Of a DNA stretch of 32,874 nucleotides, positions 1 through 8,991 are shown piece by piece. Position 1 is the stretch's first letter. Each line of letters starts with the position of its first letter. This stretch comes from Streptomyces fulvoviolaceus. Its GTDB lineage: Bacteria > Actinomycetota > Actinomycetes > Streptomycetales > Streptomycetaceae. The notes beneath the pieces are model-generated. The model did no database searches. It had not been told where the DNA came from and saw only the letters and a list, made by a program, of their open reading frames with translations. Both the position numbers and the translations under genes were made by a program. Where the stretch lies: positions 1 through 32,874 of the forward strand of contig NZ_JOEY01000078.1 in the NCBI RefSeq assembly GCF_000718165.1, read 5' to 3'.

Positions 1-144
1 CGATCCCACTCCGCGTTCGTCAGGTCACCACGTCCCATGCAGCCAGCCTGACCCCAACACCCCACCCACGTAAGGGGATCCGAGAAACAGCGCCTAGTAG
101 CCTCTACGGCCGCACCGGCCGCCGGAGCGCTCCTGGCCACCCCG

Positions 145-3100
145 GTGGCACGCGCCGCCGAGGCCGCCGGGGGTGCGTCCGGCCGCCGTACGGTCGCCCT
201 GCGCGACGGCTGGCGCTTCGCGCTGGTCAACCCGGGCGGGATCACCGACCCGACCGGCGAGTACGCCGACGCCGCCGGCCCCGGTTACGACGACTCCGGC
301 TGGCGCGAGGTCGCGGTGCCGCACGACTGGAGCATCGAGCTCGCCCCGACCACACAGAACGGCACCACCAGCGGCACCGGGTTCTTCCCCGGCGGCCTCG
401 GCTGGTACCGCCTCGCCTTCACCCTGCCGCCCGCCTTCGCAGGCAGGCGGATCTCGGTGGAGTTCGACGGCGTCTACATGGACTCGTACATCTACTGCAA
501 CGGCACGGAGGTCGGCCGCCATCCCTACGGCTACACCGGCTTCGCCCTCGACCTGACCGACCTGCTGCACACCGACGGCACCACCGAGAACGTGATCGCG
601 GTCAAGGTGCAGAACCGGCTCCCCAGCAGCCGCTGGTACTCGGGCAGCGGCATCTACCGCGAGGCCCGCCTCGTCGTCACCGAACCGGTGCACGTGGCGC
701 GCTGGGGCACGTACGTCACCACCCCGGACATCACCGACGAGCAGGCCCTCGTCAGGGTGCGGACCTCCGTGGTGAACGAGTCCGGCGCCGCGAGCCAGGT
801 CGAGATCCGCTCGACGGTCAAGGACCCCCGCGGCCGTACGGTGGCCCGCGCGGCGACCACGGTCGCGGTCGGGGGCCAAGCGGCGGAGATCCATGAACTC
901 GCCGTTGCCAAGCCCCAGTTGTGGGACATCGAGTCCCCTCGCTGCTACACCCTGGAGACCGAACTGCGTGTCGACGGCCGGGCCGTCGACACCTACCGCA
1001 CCCCCTTCGGCTTCCGCACCTTCCGCTTCGACCCGGACGAGGGCTTCCACCTCAACGGCACCTATCACAAGATCAAGGGCGTCGACCTGCACCACGACCT
1101 GGGCGCACTAGGGGCCGCCGTCAGCATCGACGCGATCCGCAGACAGATGACCATCATGAAGTCGATGGGCGTCAACGCCTTCCGCACCTCCCACAACCCG
1201 CCCTCGCCGGAGATGATCCAGGTCTGCGAGGAGCTGGGCATCGTGATGATGGTGGAGGCGTTCGACTGCTGGAAGAGCCCCAAGACCCGCTACGACTACG
1301 GCCGTTTCTTCGACGAGTGGTCCGACCGGGACATAGCCGAGATGGTGCTGGCCGCCCGCAACTCGCCCGCCGTCCTCATGTGGTCGATCGGCAACGAGAT
1401 CTCCGAGTTCACCTCCACCGCGGGACTCACCATCGCCGACCGGCTCATCGCCGGCATCAAGGCGTACGACGACACCCGTCCGATCGTCATCGGCTCCCAC
1501 CGGCACCGCAGCGTGCCCGCCGAGGGCACCCCGGCCGACCTGATCCTCGCCAAGCTCGACGGCCTCGGCCTCAACTACAACACCGCCAAGTCGGTGGACG
1601 CCCTGCACGCCCGCTACCCGCACCTGTTCCTCTTCGAGTCCGAGTCGTCCTCGGAGACCTCCACCCGGGGCGCCTACCAGGAGCCGGAGCACCTCAACAC
1701 CGGCGAGAACTACACGCCCGGCAGACGCGCGACCTCGTCCTACGACAACAACCTCGCCTCCTGGACCATGAGCGGCGAGTACGGCCACAAGAAGGACCGG
1801 GACCGGAAGTGGTTCGCGGGGGAGTTCCTGTGGTCCGGGATCGACTACATCGGGGAGCCCACGCCGTACGACGTGTTCCCGGTGAAGGCGTCCTTCTTCG
1901 GCGCGGTCGACACGGCCGGCTTTCCGAAGGACATGTACTACCTGTTCCAGAGCCAGTGGGTCGGTGAGCCGATGGTTCATCTGCTGCCGATGACCTGGAA
2001 CCACGAGGAGGGCGACACGGTCGAGGTGTGGGCGTACGCCAACGTCGACACCGTCGAGCTGTTCCTCAACGGCACGTCCCTGGGCGTCCGCACCTTCGAC
2101 ACGAAGAAGACCACCGACGGCCGGGAGTACCTGGAGACCACCGAGGCGACCGGCGACGACAAGACCTTCACCGACGGCCCCTACCCCGGCAGCTACACCA
2201 GCCCGAACGGCAGCGCGGGCAAGCTCCATCTGACCTGGAAAGTGCCCTACGCGCCGGGCGAGTTGAAGGCGGTGGCCCGCAGCGACGGCAAGGCGGTCGC
2301 CACCGACGTCCTGCGCACGGCCGGGAAACCCCATGCAGTCCGTCTCACCGCCGACCGCAAATCCCTTGCCGCCGACGGGCGTTCACTGGTCTTCGTCACC
2401 GCGGACGTCGTCGACGCGCGTGGGGTGGTGGTGCCCGACGCCGAGCACCTGATCTCCTTCGAGGTCGATGGCGGCTCGCTCGCCGGGCTCGACAACGGCC
2501 GGGAGGAGAGCGCCGAGCGCTACCAGGCCGGCACCCGGACCGCCTTCCACGGCAAGGCGCTCGCGATCGTACGATCCGGCACCGAGCCTGGCACGCTGAA
2601 GGTGACCGCCCGTGCGCAGGGCCTGCGGGCGGACACCGCGACCGTGCGCACCACTCCCGCCCGATCGGCGGCGACCACCCCGGCGGCCGGGTTCGAGCCC
2701 GACTATCCGGTGCCGCCGAACTACCCCTATGCGGACTCCAGTTACTCCGGCCGCCCGGACACGCTCCCCGCCGCGATGCTCGACGGCGACGCGGCCACCG
2801 GCTGGTCCAACGCCTTCAGCAAGGCGGCCACCGCCCTGCTGCCCGCGTTCAACGGGGCCAGGGCCGAGGACTGGGTCTCCGTGGACTTCGGGCGGACGCG
2901 GACCTTCGACCGGGCCGAGGTCTCATTCACCTTGAGTGCGACCCACAGCCTGCCCGCCTCCGTCGCGGTGGAGGTGTGGGACGGCGAGCGGTATGTGCCA
3001 GTCGAGGGCGCGGCCGTCGACTGGGCCACGGCCTCGGACGAGCCGACGGTGATCACCTTCACGGCAGTCAGCGGCTCCCGGGTACGCCTCACCTTGACCA

Positions 3101-3165
3101 GCACCCACCCGGGGGAGACCGGCGGAGCGATACGGATCAGCAAGCTGGAGGTACCCGCCACCTGA
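145..3165 (+). CDS. Secreted glycoside hydrolase family 2 (beta-galactosidase-like), start codon uncertain
   Basis: A GH2 enzyme probably removing beta-linked sugars from poly- or oligosaccharides outside the cell. From the first usable start (GTG 145) it has 1006 residues: sugar-binding jelly roll (about 10-160), Ig-like domain (170-280), TIM barrel (290-590, motif RTSHNPP), DUF4982/Ig-like domains (600-840) and a C-terminal F5/8-type (CBM32-like) domain (850-1006). Acid/base is probably E418 in WSIGNE; nucleophile probably E500, eight residues before R508 in the SETSTRG stretch. The frame stays open upstream to a stop at 49-51, and codons 85-144 read like a signal peptide (KQRLVAST... to ATPVARA) that the 145 start would cut off. 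No ATG, GTG or TTG exists there; codon 82-84 is GAG just after a purine-rich AAGGGG. The start may be lost by mutation, a sequence error, or unusual. Exact sugar specificity cannot be told. Confidence 0.85.
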   Translation: MARAAEAAGGASGRRTVALRDGWRFALVNPGGITDPTGEYADAAGPGYDDSGWREVAVPHDWSIELAPTTQNGTTSGTGFFPGGLGWYRLAFTLPPAFAGRRISVEFDGVYMDSYIYCNGTEVGRHPYGYTGFALDLTDLLHTDGTTENVIAVKVQNRLPSSRWYSGSGIYREARLVVTEPVHVARWGTYVTTPDITDEQALVRVRTSVVNESGAASQVEIRSTVKDPRGRTVARAATTVAVGGQAAEIHELAVAKPQLWDIESPRCYTLETELRVDGRAVDTYRTPFGFRTFRFDPDEGFHLNGTYHKIKGVDLHHDLGALGAAVSIDAIRRQMTIMKSMGVNAFRTSHNPPSPEMIQVCEELGIVMMVEAFDCWKSPKTRYDYGRFFDEWSDRDIAEMVLAARNSPAVLMWSIGNEISEFTSTAGLTIADRLIAGIKAYDDTRPIVIGSHRHRSVPAEGTPADLILAKLDGLGLNYNTAKSVDALHARYPHLFLFESESSSETSTRGAYQEPEHLNTGENYTPGRRATSSYDNNLASWTMSGEYGHKKDRDRKWFAGEFLWSGIDYIGEPTPYDVFPVKASFFGAVDTAGFPKDMYYLFQSQWVGEPMVHLLPMTWNHEEGDTVEVWAYANVDTVELFLNGTSLGVRTFDTKKTTDGREYLETTEATGDDKTFTDGPYPGSYTSPNGSAGKLHLTWKVPYAPGELKAVARSDGKAVATDVLRTAGKPHAVRLTADRKSLAADGRSLVFVTADVVDARGVVVPDAEHLISFEVDGGSLAGLDNGREESAERYQAGTRTAFHGKALAIVRSGTEPGTLKVTARAQGLRADTATVRTTPARSAATTPAAGFEPDYPVPPNYPYADSSYSGRPDTLPAAMLDGDAATGWSNAFSKAATALLPAFNGARAEDWVSVDFGRTRTFDRAEVSFTLSATHSLPASVAVEVWDGERYVPVEGAAVDWATASDEPTVITFTAVSGSRVRLTLTSTHPGETGGAIRISKLEVPAT

Positions 3166-3204
3166 GCAACGCCACGATCCGGACGGCCGGTTCGGCAACG
3201 CCCT

Positions 3205-3290
3205 GAGGGGCGCGGGGCTGTATCGACTTGCGGCTCCGCCGCGGGGCGCGACCAGCCACGACGGCGCCGCAGCCGAAGAACGGCCCCACC
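3205..3290. repeat. Dispersed Streptomyces intergenic repeat
   Basis: About 85 bases beginning AGGGGCGCGGGGCTG and containing GCGCGACCAGCCACGACGG. I recognise this composition as a sequence often scattered between Streptomyces genes, usually just after stop codons; here it starts about 40 bases after the GH2 stop. It contains a small hairpin (GCGGC 3230-3234 with GCCGC 3238-3242). It may act as a weak terminator; its biological role is unknown. The identification is from memory of similar sequences. Confidence 0.55.
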
Positions 3291-3319
3291 CCGCGGAGCG
3301 TTTCGTGCTGTCCGGACCG

Positions 3320-3349
3320 TTGACGGAGTGTCATGCCTCCAACAAGCAT
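3320..3349 (+). promoter_or_regulatory. Candidate promoter of the GH9 cellulase gene
   Basis: TTGACG (3320-3325) is a good -35 element for a housekeeping-type promoter. The best -10 at 18 bases distance is a weak AAGCAT (3344-3349). Transcription would start near 3356, upstream of the CebR operator, so bound repressor would act as a roadblock. The -10 assignment is uncertain. Confidence 0.35.
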
Positions 3350-3366
3350 GGCGGTCGACCGTCTTT

Positions 3367-3380
3367 TGGGAGCGCTCCCA
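3367..3380. promoter_or_regulatory. CebR operator (perfect 14-bp palindrome)
   Basis: TGGGAGCGCTCCCA is a perfect palindrome identical to the published consensus operator of CebR, the LacI-type repressor released by cello-oligosaccharides in Streptomyces. It lies 38 bases before the start codon of the GH9 cellulase gene, the expected position for cellulose-dependent control. CebR itself is not encoded in this window. Confidence 0.9.
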
Positions 3381-3418
3381 TGCTGAGCGCCACCCGCCGC
3401 TCACCGAGGAGCCCGGAC

Positions 3419-5662
3419 GTGAAACGACGCAGAACCACCCTGTTGATCCTGACGGCGCTGCTGGGAGCGGCACTCGTCGCCTCGCCCGCGTCCCCGGCCG
3501 CCGCCGACGAGGTCGAACAGCTCAAGAACGGCACCTTCGACACCACCACCGACCCGTGGTGGACGACCAGCAACGTCACCGCGGGTCTGTCCGACGGGCA
3601 GCTCTGCGCGGACGTACCGGGCGGCACGACCAACCGCTGGGACGCCGCCGTCGGCCAGAACGACGTCACACTCGTGAAGGGCGAGTCGTACAAGTTCAGC
3701 TTCACGGCGAACGGTTCGCCCGACGGGCACGTCCTGCGCGCGATCGTGGGGCTGCAGGTGTCGCCGTACGACACCTACTTCGAGGTCAGCCCGCAGCTCA
3801 GCGTCTCCGGCAACGCGTACTCGTACACCTTCACCTCGCCGGTCGACACCGCCCAGGGGCAGGTCGGGTTCCAACTCGGCGGCAGCGCGGACCCGTTCCG
3901 GTTCTGCATGGACGACGTGTCCCTGCTCGGCGGCGTCCCGCCCGAGGTGTACGAGCCGGACACCGGGCCGCGCGTGCGCGTCAACCAGGTCGCCTATCTG
4001 CCCTCCGGGCCGAAGAACGCCACGCTGGTGACGGATGCGACCGAGAAGCTGCCCTGGCAGCTGAAGAATGCCGCCGGCGCCGTGGTGGCCCAGGGCTCGA
4101 CCGCGCCGCGCGGCACCGACGTCTCCTCCGGGCAGAACGTCCACTCGATCGACTTCGGCGCCTACCAGAAGCAGGGCAAGGACCTCACCCTGGTCGCGGA
4201 CGGCGAGACCAGCCGCCCCTTCGACATCGGCGCGAGCGCCTACGAGCAGCTGCGTCTCGACGCGGTGAAGTACTACTACACGCAGCGCAGCGGCATCGCG
4301 ATCCGCGACGACCTGCGTCCGGGCTACGGCCGCGCCGCAGGGCATGTGAACGTCGCGCCCAACCAGGGTGACGCGAACGTGCCCTGCCAGCCGGGCGTCT
4401 GCGACTACACCCTCGACGTCACCGGCGGCTGGTACGACGCCGGCGACCACGGCAAGTACGTCGTCAACGGCGGCATCTCCACCTGGGAGCTGCTGAGCAC
4501 GTACGAACGGGAAAGGCTGGCCCGCACCGGCGAGTCGGAGAAACTCGGCGACGGCACGCTCGCCATCCCGGAGAGCGGCAACAAGGTGCCGGACATCCTC
4601 GACGAGACGCGTTGGGAGCTGGAGTTCCTGCTGAAGATGCAGGTGCCCGCCGGGCAGCCGCTGGCCGGGATGGCCCATCACAAGATCCATGACGAGGCGT
4701 GGACGGGCCTGCCGCTGATGCCGAGCGACGACCCGCAGAAGCGCGAACTGCACCCGGCGACCACCACGGCGACCCTGAACCTGGCGGCGACGGCCGCGCA
4801 GGCCGCCCGCCTGTACCGGCCCTACGACAAGGAGTTCGCGACGAAGTCCCTCGCGGCTGCCCGCACCGCCTGGACGGCGGCACTCGCCCACCCGGACATC
4901 TACCCCGACCCGAACGACGGCACCGGCGGCGGCGCCTACCCGGACACCGACGCGTCCGACGAGTTCTACTGGGCGGCGGCCGAGCTGTATCTCAGCACGG
5001 GGGAGCAGCAGTTCAAGGAGTACATCCTGAACTCGCCGGTCCACACCGCGGACATCTTCGGCCCGCTCGGCTACGACTGGGCCCGCACGGCCGCGGCGGC
5101 CCGCCTGGACCTGGCGACGGTGCCGAACAAGCTGCCCGGCCGGGACAAGGTCCGCCAGTCGGTGGTGAAGGGCGCGGACCGCTACCTCGCGACGCTGAAG
5201 TCACAGCCGTACGGCATGCCGTACGCCCCCACCGACAACCTCTACGACTGGGGCTCCAACCACCAGATCCTGCACAACGGGATCGTCATCGCCACCGCGT
5301 ACGACATCTCGGGTGCCTCGAAGTACCGTGACGGCGCGGTGCAGAGCATGGACTACATGTTCGGTCGCAACGCGCTGAACATGTCGTACGTGACGGGCTA
5401 CGGCGAGGTGAACTCCCACAACCAGCACGCCCGTTGGTACGCCCACCAGCTCGACCCGAGCCAGCCGAACCCGCCGCGGGGCACCTTGGCCGGCGGGCCG
5501 AACTCGAGCATCCAGGACCCCTACGCACAGAGCAAACTCCAGGGCTGCGTCGGCCAGTTCTGCTACATCGACGACATCCAGTCCTGGTCGACCAACGAGC
5601 ACACGATCAACTGGAACTCGGCTCTGACCCGGATGGCGTCCTTCGTGGCGGACCAGGGGTAG
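3419..5662 (+). CDS. Secreted GH9 endoglucanase (cellulase) with CBM4/9-like module
   Basis: Cleaves beta-1,4-glucan outside the cell. GTG 3419 is chosen because GAGGAG (3406-3411) lies 7 bases upstream and the product then starts with a clean signal peptide ([19 protein letters not shown], cleavage after about residue 31, ending AAA/DE). The 747-residue precursor has a CBM4/9-type carbohydrate-binding module (about 35-170), a CelD_N Ig-like domain (180-265, start [11 protein letters not shown]) and a GH9 (alpha/alpha)6 catalytic domain (270-747). Catalytic landmarks are present: DAGDHGKY (D340, D343, base) and [10 protein letters not shown] near the C terminus (E727, acid). It is full length for this architecture. 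The CebR box in front indicates induction by cello-oligosaccharides. An in-frame extension to GTG 3305 is possible on paper but would have no ribosome site and would bury the signal peptide. Confidence 0.93.
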   Translation: MKRRRTTLLILTALLGAALVASPASPAAADEVEQLKNGTFDTTTDPWWTTSNVTAGLSDGQLCADVPGGTTNRWDAAVGQNDVTLVKGESYKFSFTANGSPDGHVLRAIVGLQVSPYDTYFEVSPQLSVSGNAYSYTFTSPVDTAQGQVGFQLGGSADPFRFCMDDVSLLGGVPPEVYEPDTGPRVRVNQVAYLPSGPKNATLVTDATEKLPWQLKNAAGAVVAQGSTAPRGTDVSSGQNVHSIDFGAYQKQGKDLTLVADGETSRPFDIGASAYEQLRLDAVKYYYTQRSGIAIRDDLRPGYGRAAGHVNVAPNQGDANVPCQPGVCDYTLDVTGGWYDAGDHGKYVVNGGISTWELLSTYERERLARTGESEKLGDGTLAIPESGNKVPDILDETRWELEFLLKMQVPAGQPLAGMAHHKIHDEAWTGLPLMPSDDPQKRELHPATTTATLNLAATAAQAARLYRPYDKEFATKSLAAARTAWTAALAHPDIYPDPNDGTGGGAYPDTDASDEFYWAAAELYLSTGEQQFKEYILNSPVHTADIFGPLGYDWARTAAAARLDLATVPNKLPGRDKVRQSVVKGADRYLATLKSQPYGMPYAPTDNLYDWGSNHQILHNGIVIATAYDISGASKYRDGAVQSMDYMFGRNALNMSYVTGYGEVNSHNQHARWYAHQLDPSQPNPPRGTLAGGPNSSIQDPYAQSKLQGCVGQFCYIDDIQSWSTNEHTINWNSALTRMASFVADQG

Positions 5663-5709
5663 GCGGAAATCGGTTGGCAGGGGCTCCATGCGCGCGGTGA
5701 TACTCCGGC

Positions 5710-6174
5710 ATGAGCAGAATCGCGGAGGTCATCGTGCTGGCGCTGGGAAACTCCCACGAGGTCATGGAGCCCCTCCTTCAGTACGACGACGATCGCAGTT
5801 GGTCCGGCAATTTCGTGCCGATCCCGAGCTCCCTGGGCGAGGGCACGATGTACGGCTGGGCGTCGGAGTTCGTCCGGGTGGGTAGCCGGACGGGACTGCT
5901 GAAGCATCTGGAGTCCCTGTCGTGGGACCGGCCCGAGTCCGTCCAGGTCCTCATCCATGACGATGAGGACGACTGCTTCGGCCTGTGGATGATCCACGAA
6001 GGCAAGCTGGTGGAGATCCCGCTCCCGCGCACCGAGCGCTACCACGCCCCGGCCCCGGAGACCCTGGAGTTCGCACCCAGCCCGGGATATCTCCTCCGCA
6101 CGGACCAGGGGGAGGGGCACTGGCAGCCGGAGCAGACCCCGGAGCACCTCCGGGATCCGCGTCCGGCCTGGTGA
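5710..6174 (+). CDS. Hypothetical protein, 154 residues
   Basis: I do not recognise this family. The product is a soluble, acidic protein with no signal peptide or membrane segment. It reads as a compact alpha/beta protein (MSRIAEVIVLALGNSHEV at the start, an acidic HDDEDD stretch in the middle, and a Pro/Glu-rich tail). Codon positions follow the high third-position GC of the neighbours, which supports real coding. It starts 47 bases after the cellulase stop with no obvious terminator in between, so it may be read through from that gene, but the promoter is unclear and its ribosome site is weak. It ends directly against the stop of the convergent cytochrome b gene (stops abut at 6174/6175). 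Confidence 0.65.
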   Translation: MSRIAEVIVLALGNSHEVMEPLLQYDDDRSWSGNFVPIPSSLGEGTMYGWASEFVRVGSRTGLLKHLESLSWDRPESVQVLIHDDEDDCFGLWMIHEGKLVEIPLPRTERYHAPAPETLEFAPSPGYLLRTDQGEGHWQPEQTPEHLRDPRPAW

Positions 6175-7620
6175 CTATCGTTCGCGCTCCACGAGTTCCC
6201 CGGGCCGCTCGTGCGCGGTCAGGGTGTGCAGCTCGGCCTGTTCCAGCGGCTGGTGCACCTCGACGTACTCTCCGTGCGGCAGCCGCTTGATCACGCCGGT
6301 CTCCCGGCCGTGCAACACCAGCTCCCTGTCACGGAGTTGGAGCCCGAGGCAGATGCGCCGGGTGACCACGAAGACGACCACGGGCACGACGAACACCCCG
6401 ATCCGCACCGCCCAGGTCACCGTGTTGATCGACAGATGGAGACGGGTCGCCACGATGTCGTTGCCGCCGCCCGCCAGCAGGATCAGGTAGACGCTGATCC
6501 AGGCCGCGCCGATCGCCGTACGGATCGGCCGGTTGCGCGGTCGGTCCAGCAGGTGGTGCTCTCGCTTGTCACCCGTGATCCGGGCCTCGATGAAGGGGTA
6601 TACGCCGATGAAGACCAGGAGGAGCGGGAACACCACGATCGGGATCAGTACGCCGAGGACGAGCGTGTGCCCCCACAGCGTGATCTCCCAGCCCGGCATC
6701 ACCCGCACCAGGCCCTCGGCGAAGCCCAGGTACCAGTCCGGCTGGGCGCCCGTGGAGACCTGGTCGGGACGGAAGGGGCCGTAGACCCAGACCGGGTTGA
6801 CCGACGCCACGCCGGCGATCACCGTGAGCGCCCCGAAGACCAGGAAGAAGAAGCCGCCCGCCTTCGCCAGGTACACCGGGAAGAACGGGGCGCCGATGAC
6901 ATTGCGTTCGGTCCGCCCGGGCCCCGCGAACTGCGTGTGCTTGTGGTAGACGACCAGCAGGATGTGGGCGACGACCAGGGCCGCCATGATCCCGGGGATC
7001 ACCAGGATGTGCAGCGAGTAGAAGCGGGCCACGATGTCGTGCCCGGGGAACTCGCCGCCGAACAGGAACATCGAGAGGTACGTCCCGACGATCGGCACCG
7101 ACAGCAGCGCGCCGTTGACGAACCTGAGGCCCGTCCCCGACAGCAGGTCGTCCGGCAGCGAGTAGCCGAAGAGGCCCTCGAACAGGCCGAGGAACAACAG
7201 GCTCCAGCCGAACAGCCAGTTGACCTCACGCGGCTTGCGGAACGAGCCCGTGAAGAAGTGCCGCATCATGTGGGTGAGCATCGCGGCGACGAACACCAGC
7301 GCCGACCAGTGGTGCAGTTGCCGCATCAGCAGCCCGCCGCGGACGTCGAAGCTGATGTCCAGGGTGGAGGCGTACGCCTCCGACATGCGCACGCCGTTCA
7401 GCGGGACGTAACTGCCGTGGTACGTCACCTCGTTCATCGACGGATGGAAGAACAGCGTGAGGTACACGCCGGTGAGGATCAGTACGACGAAGCTGTACAG
7501 GCAGATCTCGCCGAGCAGGAAGGACCAGTGGTCCGGGAACACTTTGCGCAGGTACTTCCTGCCGAGGGTGCGGGTGCCGAGCCGGCCGTCGAACCAGTCG
7601 GCGAGGCGTTCGCCGCTCAC
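6175..7620 (-). CDS. Cytochrome b subunit homologue (QcrB-like), orphan
   Basis: A 481-residue multi-spanning membrane protein of the bc1-type cytochrome b family, which carries two haems b and oxidises menaquinol in complex III. Visible landmarks: paired haem-ligand histidines on helices B and D (LMRQLHHW, THMMRHFF; FYSLHILV, AHILLVVYHKH) and the Qo-site motif PDWY, the usual actinobacterial version of PEWY. About eight or nine hydrophobic helices are followed by a polar C-terminal tail. No Rieske (qcrA) or cytochrome c (qcrC) gene adjoins it, so it is a paralogue outside the normal qcrCAB operon. The GTG start (7618-7620) overlaps the TGA of the upstream sigma gene as GTGA, so translation is probably coupled. 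It is somewhat shorter than housekeeping QcrB (about 545). Partner proteins and electron acceptor are unknown. Confidence 0.88.
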   Translation of the reverse strand: MSGERLADWFDGRLGTRTLGRKYLRKVFPDHWSFLLGEICLYSFVVLILTGVYLTLFFHPSMNEVTYHGSYVPLNGVRMSEAYASTLDISFDVRGGLLMRQLHHWSALVFVAAMLTHMMRHFFTGSFRKPREVNWLFGWSLLFLGLFEGLFGYSLPDDLLSGTGLRFVNGALLSVPIVGTYLSMFLFGGEFPGHDIVARFYSLHILVIPGIMAALVVAHILLVVYHKHTQFAGPGRTERNVIGAPFFPVYLAKAGGFFFLVFGALTVIAGVASVNPVWVYGPFRPDQVSTGAQPDWYLGFAEGLVRVMPGWEITLWGHTLVLGVLIPIVVFPLLLVFIGVYPFIEARITGDKREHHLLDRPRNRPIRTAIGAAWISVYLILLAGGGNDIVATRLHLSINTVTWAVRIGVFVVPVVVFVVTRRICLGLQLRDRELVLHGRETGVIKRLPHGEYVEVHQPLEQAELHTLTAHERPGELVERER

Positions 7621-8534
7621 TGTTCCCCCTCCTTGTGGACGTGCGTGAGCTTGTCGGGATTGGTGACGATGTAGACGCCGGACACCTGGTCGCCCTGCGG
7701 AGTGAGGTCCATGACCATCACCGCGTACGGCGACTCGTCCTCGAACAGCACTGCCGCGTCGTCGCCGTTGACGCGCCGGTAGCGCAGCTCCATGTTCTTC
7801 GGGCCGCCCCGGGAGGCGAACCCCGTGAGGAGGCGCACGACCTTGTCCCGGCCGTGCACCGGGCGCAGCCCCGCCGCCCTGCGGTTGCCGCCGCCGTCCG
7901 TCCACACCGTCACGTCCGGCGCGAGGATCTCCATCAGCGCGGCGATGTCCCCGCCGAGCGCGGCCCGCACGAACCGCTCGGTCGCCTCCCGTCGCACCCG
8001 CGGATGCGCCTCGTACAGCGGCCGTCGCGCGTGCACGTGCCCCCGCGCGCGATGCGCCAACTGCCGTACGGCCGCCGGGGTGCGGTCGATGATGTCCGCG
8101 ATCTCGGTGTGGGCGTACCCGAACACCTCGTTCAGCACGAACACCGCGCGCTCCAGCGGAGAGAGGGACTCCAGGACCACCAGCAGCGCCATCGACACCG
8201 ATTCGGCGCGCAGGGCGGGATCGGTGCCGTCGTCGTCGACCAGGGGCTCGGGCAGCCACGGGCCGACGTACGTCTCGCGGCGGCGGCTGATCGCGGCGCG
8301 GCGTCCGAGCGCGTGGTTCACGGCGATGCGGACCAGGTAGGCGCGGGGGTTGGCGATCCCGTCCAGAGGCGAGCCGTCGTTGCGGGCCGTCCACGACAGC
8401 CAGGTGTCCTGGAGGACGTCCTCGGTGTCGGCGACGCTGCCCAGCATGTTGTAGACGACGCCGAACAGCAGCTCACGGTGGTCGACGAAGACGGCGGTCG
8501 CCTCGTCGGTGACAGGTACGGGACTCTCGGACAT
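7617..8534 (-). CDS. sigJ: ECF41-group sigma factor (SigJ-like) with SnoaL-like C-terminal domain
   Basis: A 305-residue RNA polymerase sigma factor. Region 2 (about 10-75) and region 4 (120-175, with HTEIADIIDRTPAAVRQLAHRA as the helix-turn-helix) are followed by a SnoaL-like domain (185-305). The two ECF41 hallmark motifs are present: DGGG (in WTDGGGNRRAA) and NPDKL near the C terminus. In this group the extra domain replaces a separate anti-sigma factor and tunes activity. ATG 8534 is chosen over GTG 8561 because GGGGAGG lies 7 bases upstream. The gene is first in a two-gene unit with the cytochrome b gene (GTGA overlap) and has an ECF41-type promoter in front, so it probably activates itself. 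ECF41 genes usually neighbour a small oxidoreductase, decarboxylase or epimerase gene; a cytochrome b partner is unusual. The symbol is used as a family label only. Confidence 0.9.
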   Translation of the reverse strand: MSESPVPVTDEATAVFVDHRELLFGVVYNMLGSVADTEDVLQDTWLSWTARNDGSPLDGIANPRAYLVRIAVNHALGRRAAISRRRETYVGPWLPEPLVDDDGTDPALRAESVSMALLVVLESLSPLERAVFVLNEVFGYAHTEIADIIDRTPAAVRQLAHRARGHVHARRPLYEAHPRVRREATERFVRAALGGDIAALMEILAPDVTVWTDGGGNRRAAGLRPVHGRDKVVRLLTGFASRGGPKNMELRYRRVNGDDAAVLFEDESPYAVMVMDLTPQGDQVSGVYIVTNPDKLTHVHKEGEQ

Positions 8535-8567
8535 GCGTAGGCCTCCCCATGGCGCGCTCACTACTGC

Positions 8568-8595
8568 GACGGCCGGCGGGGGCCCGACTGTGACA
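8568..8595 (-). promoter_or_regulatory. ECF41-type promoter of the sigma/cytochrome b unit
   Basis: On the minus strand, TGTCACA (8595-8589) and CGTC (8571-8568) are separated by 17 bases. These are the published -35 and -10 elements for ECF41 sigma factors (recalled from the literature). The -10 lies 33 bases before the sigma start codon, giving a leader of about 25 bases. This implies positive autoregulation of the sigma gene and sigma-dependent expression of the cytochrome b gene. Confidence 0.75.
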
Positions 8596-8707
8596 TCGGC
8601 CGGCCCGAATGTGGCCCACGCCTCATCGCCTGAGCGGCCGCTCCGCCGGCGCGCACGGTGTTACTGCGCCGTCGGTACCGCCGTGTCGGCGCCCTGAGCT
8701 GGGAGTA

Positions 8708-8736
8708 TTTACGGGTAAGTACCCGCGCGGTACCGT
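8708..8736 (+). promoter_or_regulatory. Candidate leaderless promoter with embedded operator (RHH/Fic pair)
   Basis: TTTACG (8708-8713), 17 bases, then TACCGT (8731-8736), which ends 6 bases before the ATG at 8743, so transcription would begin at the start codon. No usable ribosome site lies in front of that ATG. The inverted repeat CGGGTA/TACCCG (8712-8717, 8720-8725, two-base centre) lies mostly in the spacer, where a ribbon-helix-helix protein could repress its own promoter. Confidence 0.5.
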
Positions 8737-8742
8737 GAAGGC

Positions 8743-8988
8743 ATGCCAGCTCTCAACGTGGAGTTCAGCGAACGCGAGCTAGAGGACCTGCGGCAGATCG
8801 CCAAGGAGCGGGGTACGTCGATGAAGGCCCTCGTACGTGAAGCGGCCGCGGCCGACATCGCCCGGCACCGGGCCCTGCAGGAAGGCGCGGAAGCCTTCCG
8901 GCGTTTCTTCGCGTCCCACGCCGACGAGTTCGCGGCCGCCTTCCCGGACGACGAACCGTCCGCCAAGAGCGAGGGACAGGTCGCCTGA
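8743..8988 (+). CDS. Ribbon-helix-helix (CopG/Arc-like) antitoxin candidate
   Basis: An 81-residue protein. The N terminus (PALNVEFSERELEDLRQIAK, then a short turn and TSMKALVREAAAADI) fits one beta strand plus two helices of a ribbon-helix-helix DNA-binding dimer. The remainder is an acidic, Ala/Phe-rich helix (EGAEAFRRFFASHADEFAAAF) of the kind antitoxins use to bind their toxin. It stops 3 bases before the next gene, a Fic/Doc relative, forming a typical antitoxin-toxin order. The likely roles are to neutralise the partner and repress the promoter. The toxin-antitoxin reading rests on gene order and fold resemblance; a plain regulator is possible. Confidence 0.75.
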   Translation: MPALNVEFSERELEDLRQIAKERGTSMKALVREAAAADIARHRALQEGAEAFRRFFASHADEFAAAFPDDEPSAKSEGQVA

Positions 8989-8991
8989 CCG

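Noticed and set aside
3305..3418. Longer GH9 start at GTG 3305
   Set aside because: It would translate the CebR operator and bury the signal peptide; GTG 3419 has a proper ribosome site.
7621..8394. Upstream in-frame extension of the cytochrome b gene
   Set aside because: The sequence is Arg/Pro-rich nonsense overlapping the sigma gene; the GTG at 7620 overlapping the sigma stop gives the correct family N terminus.
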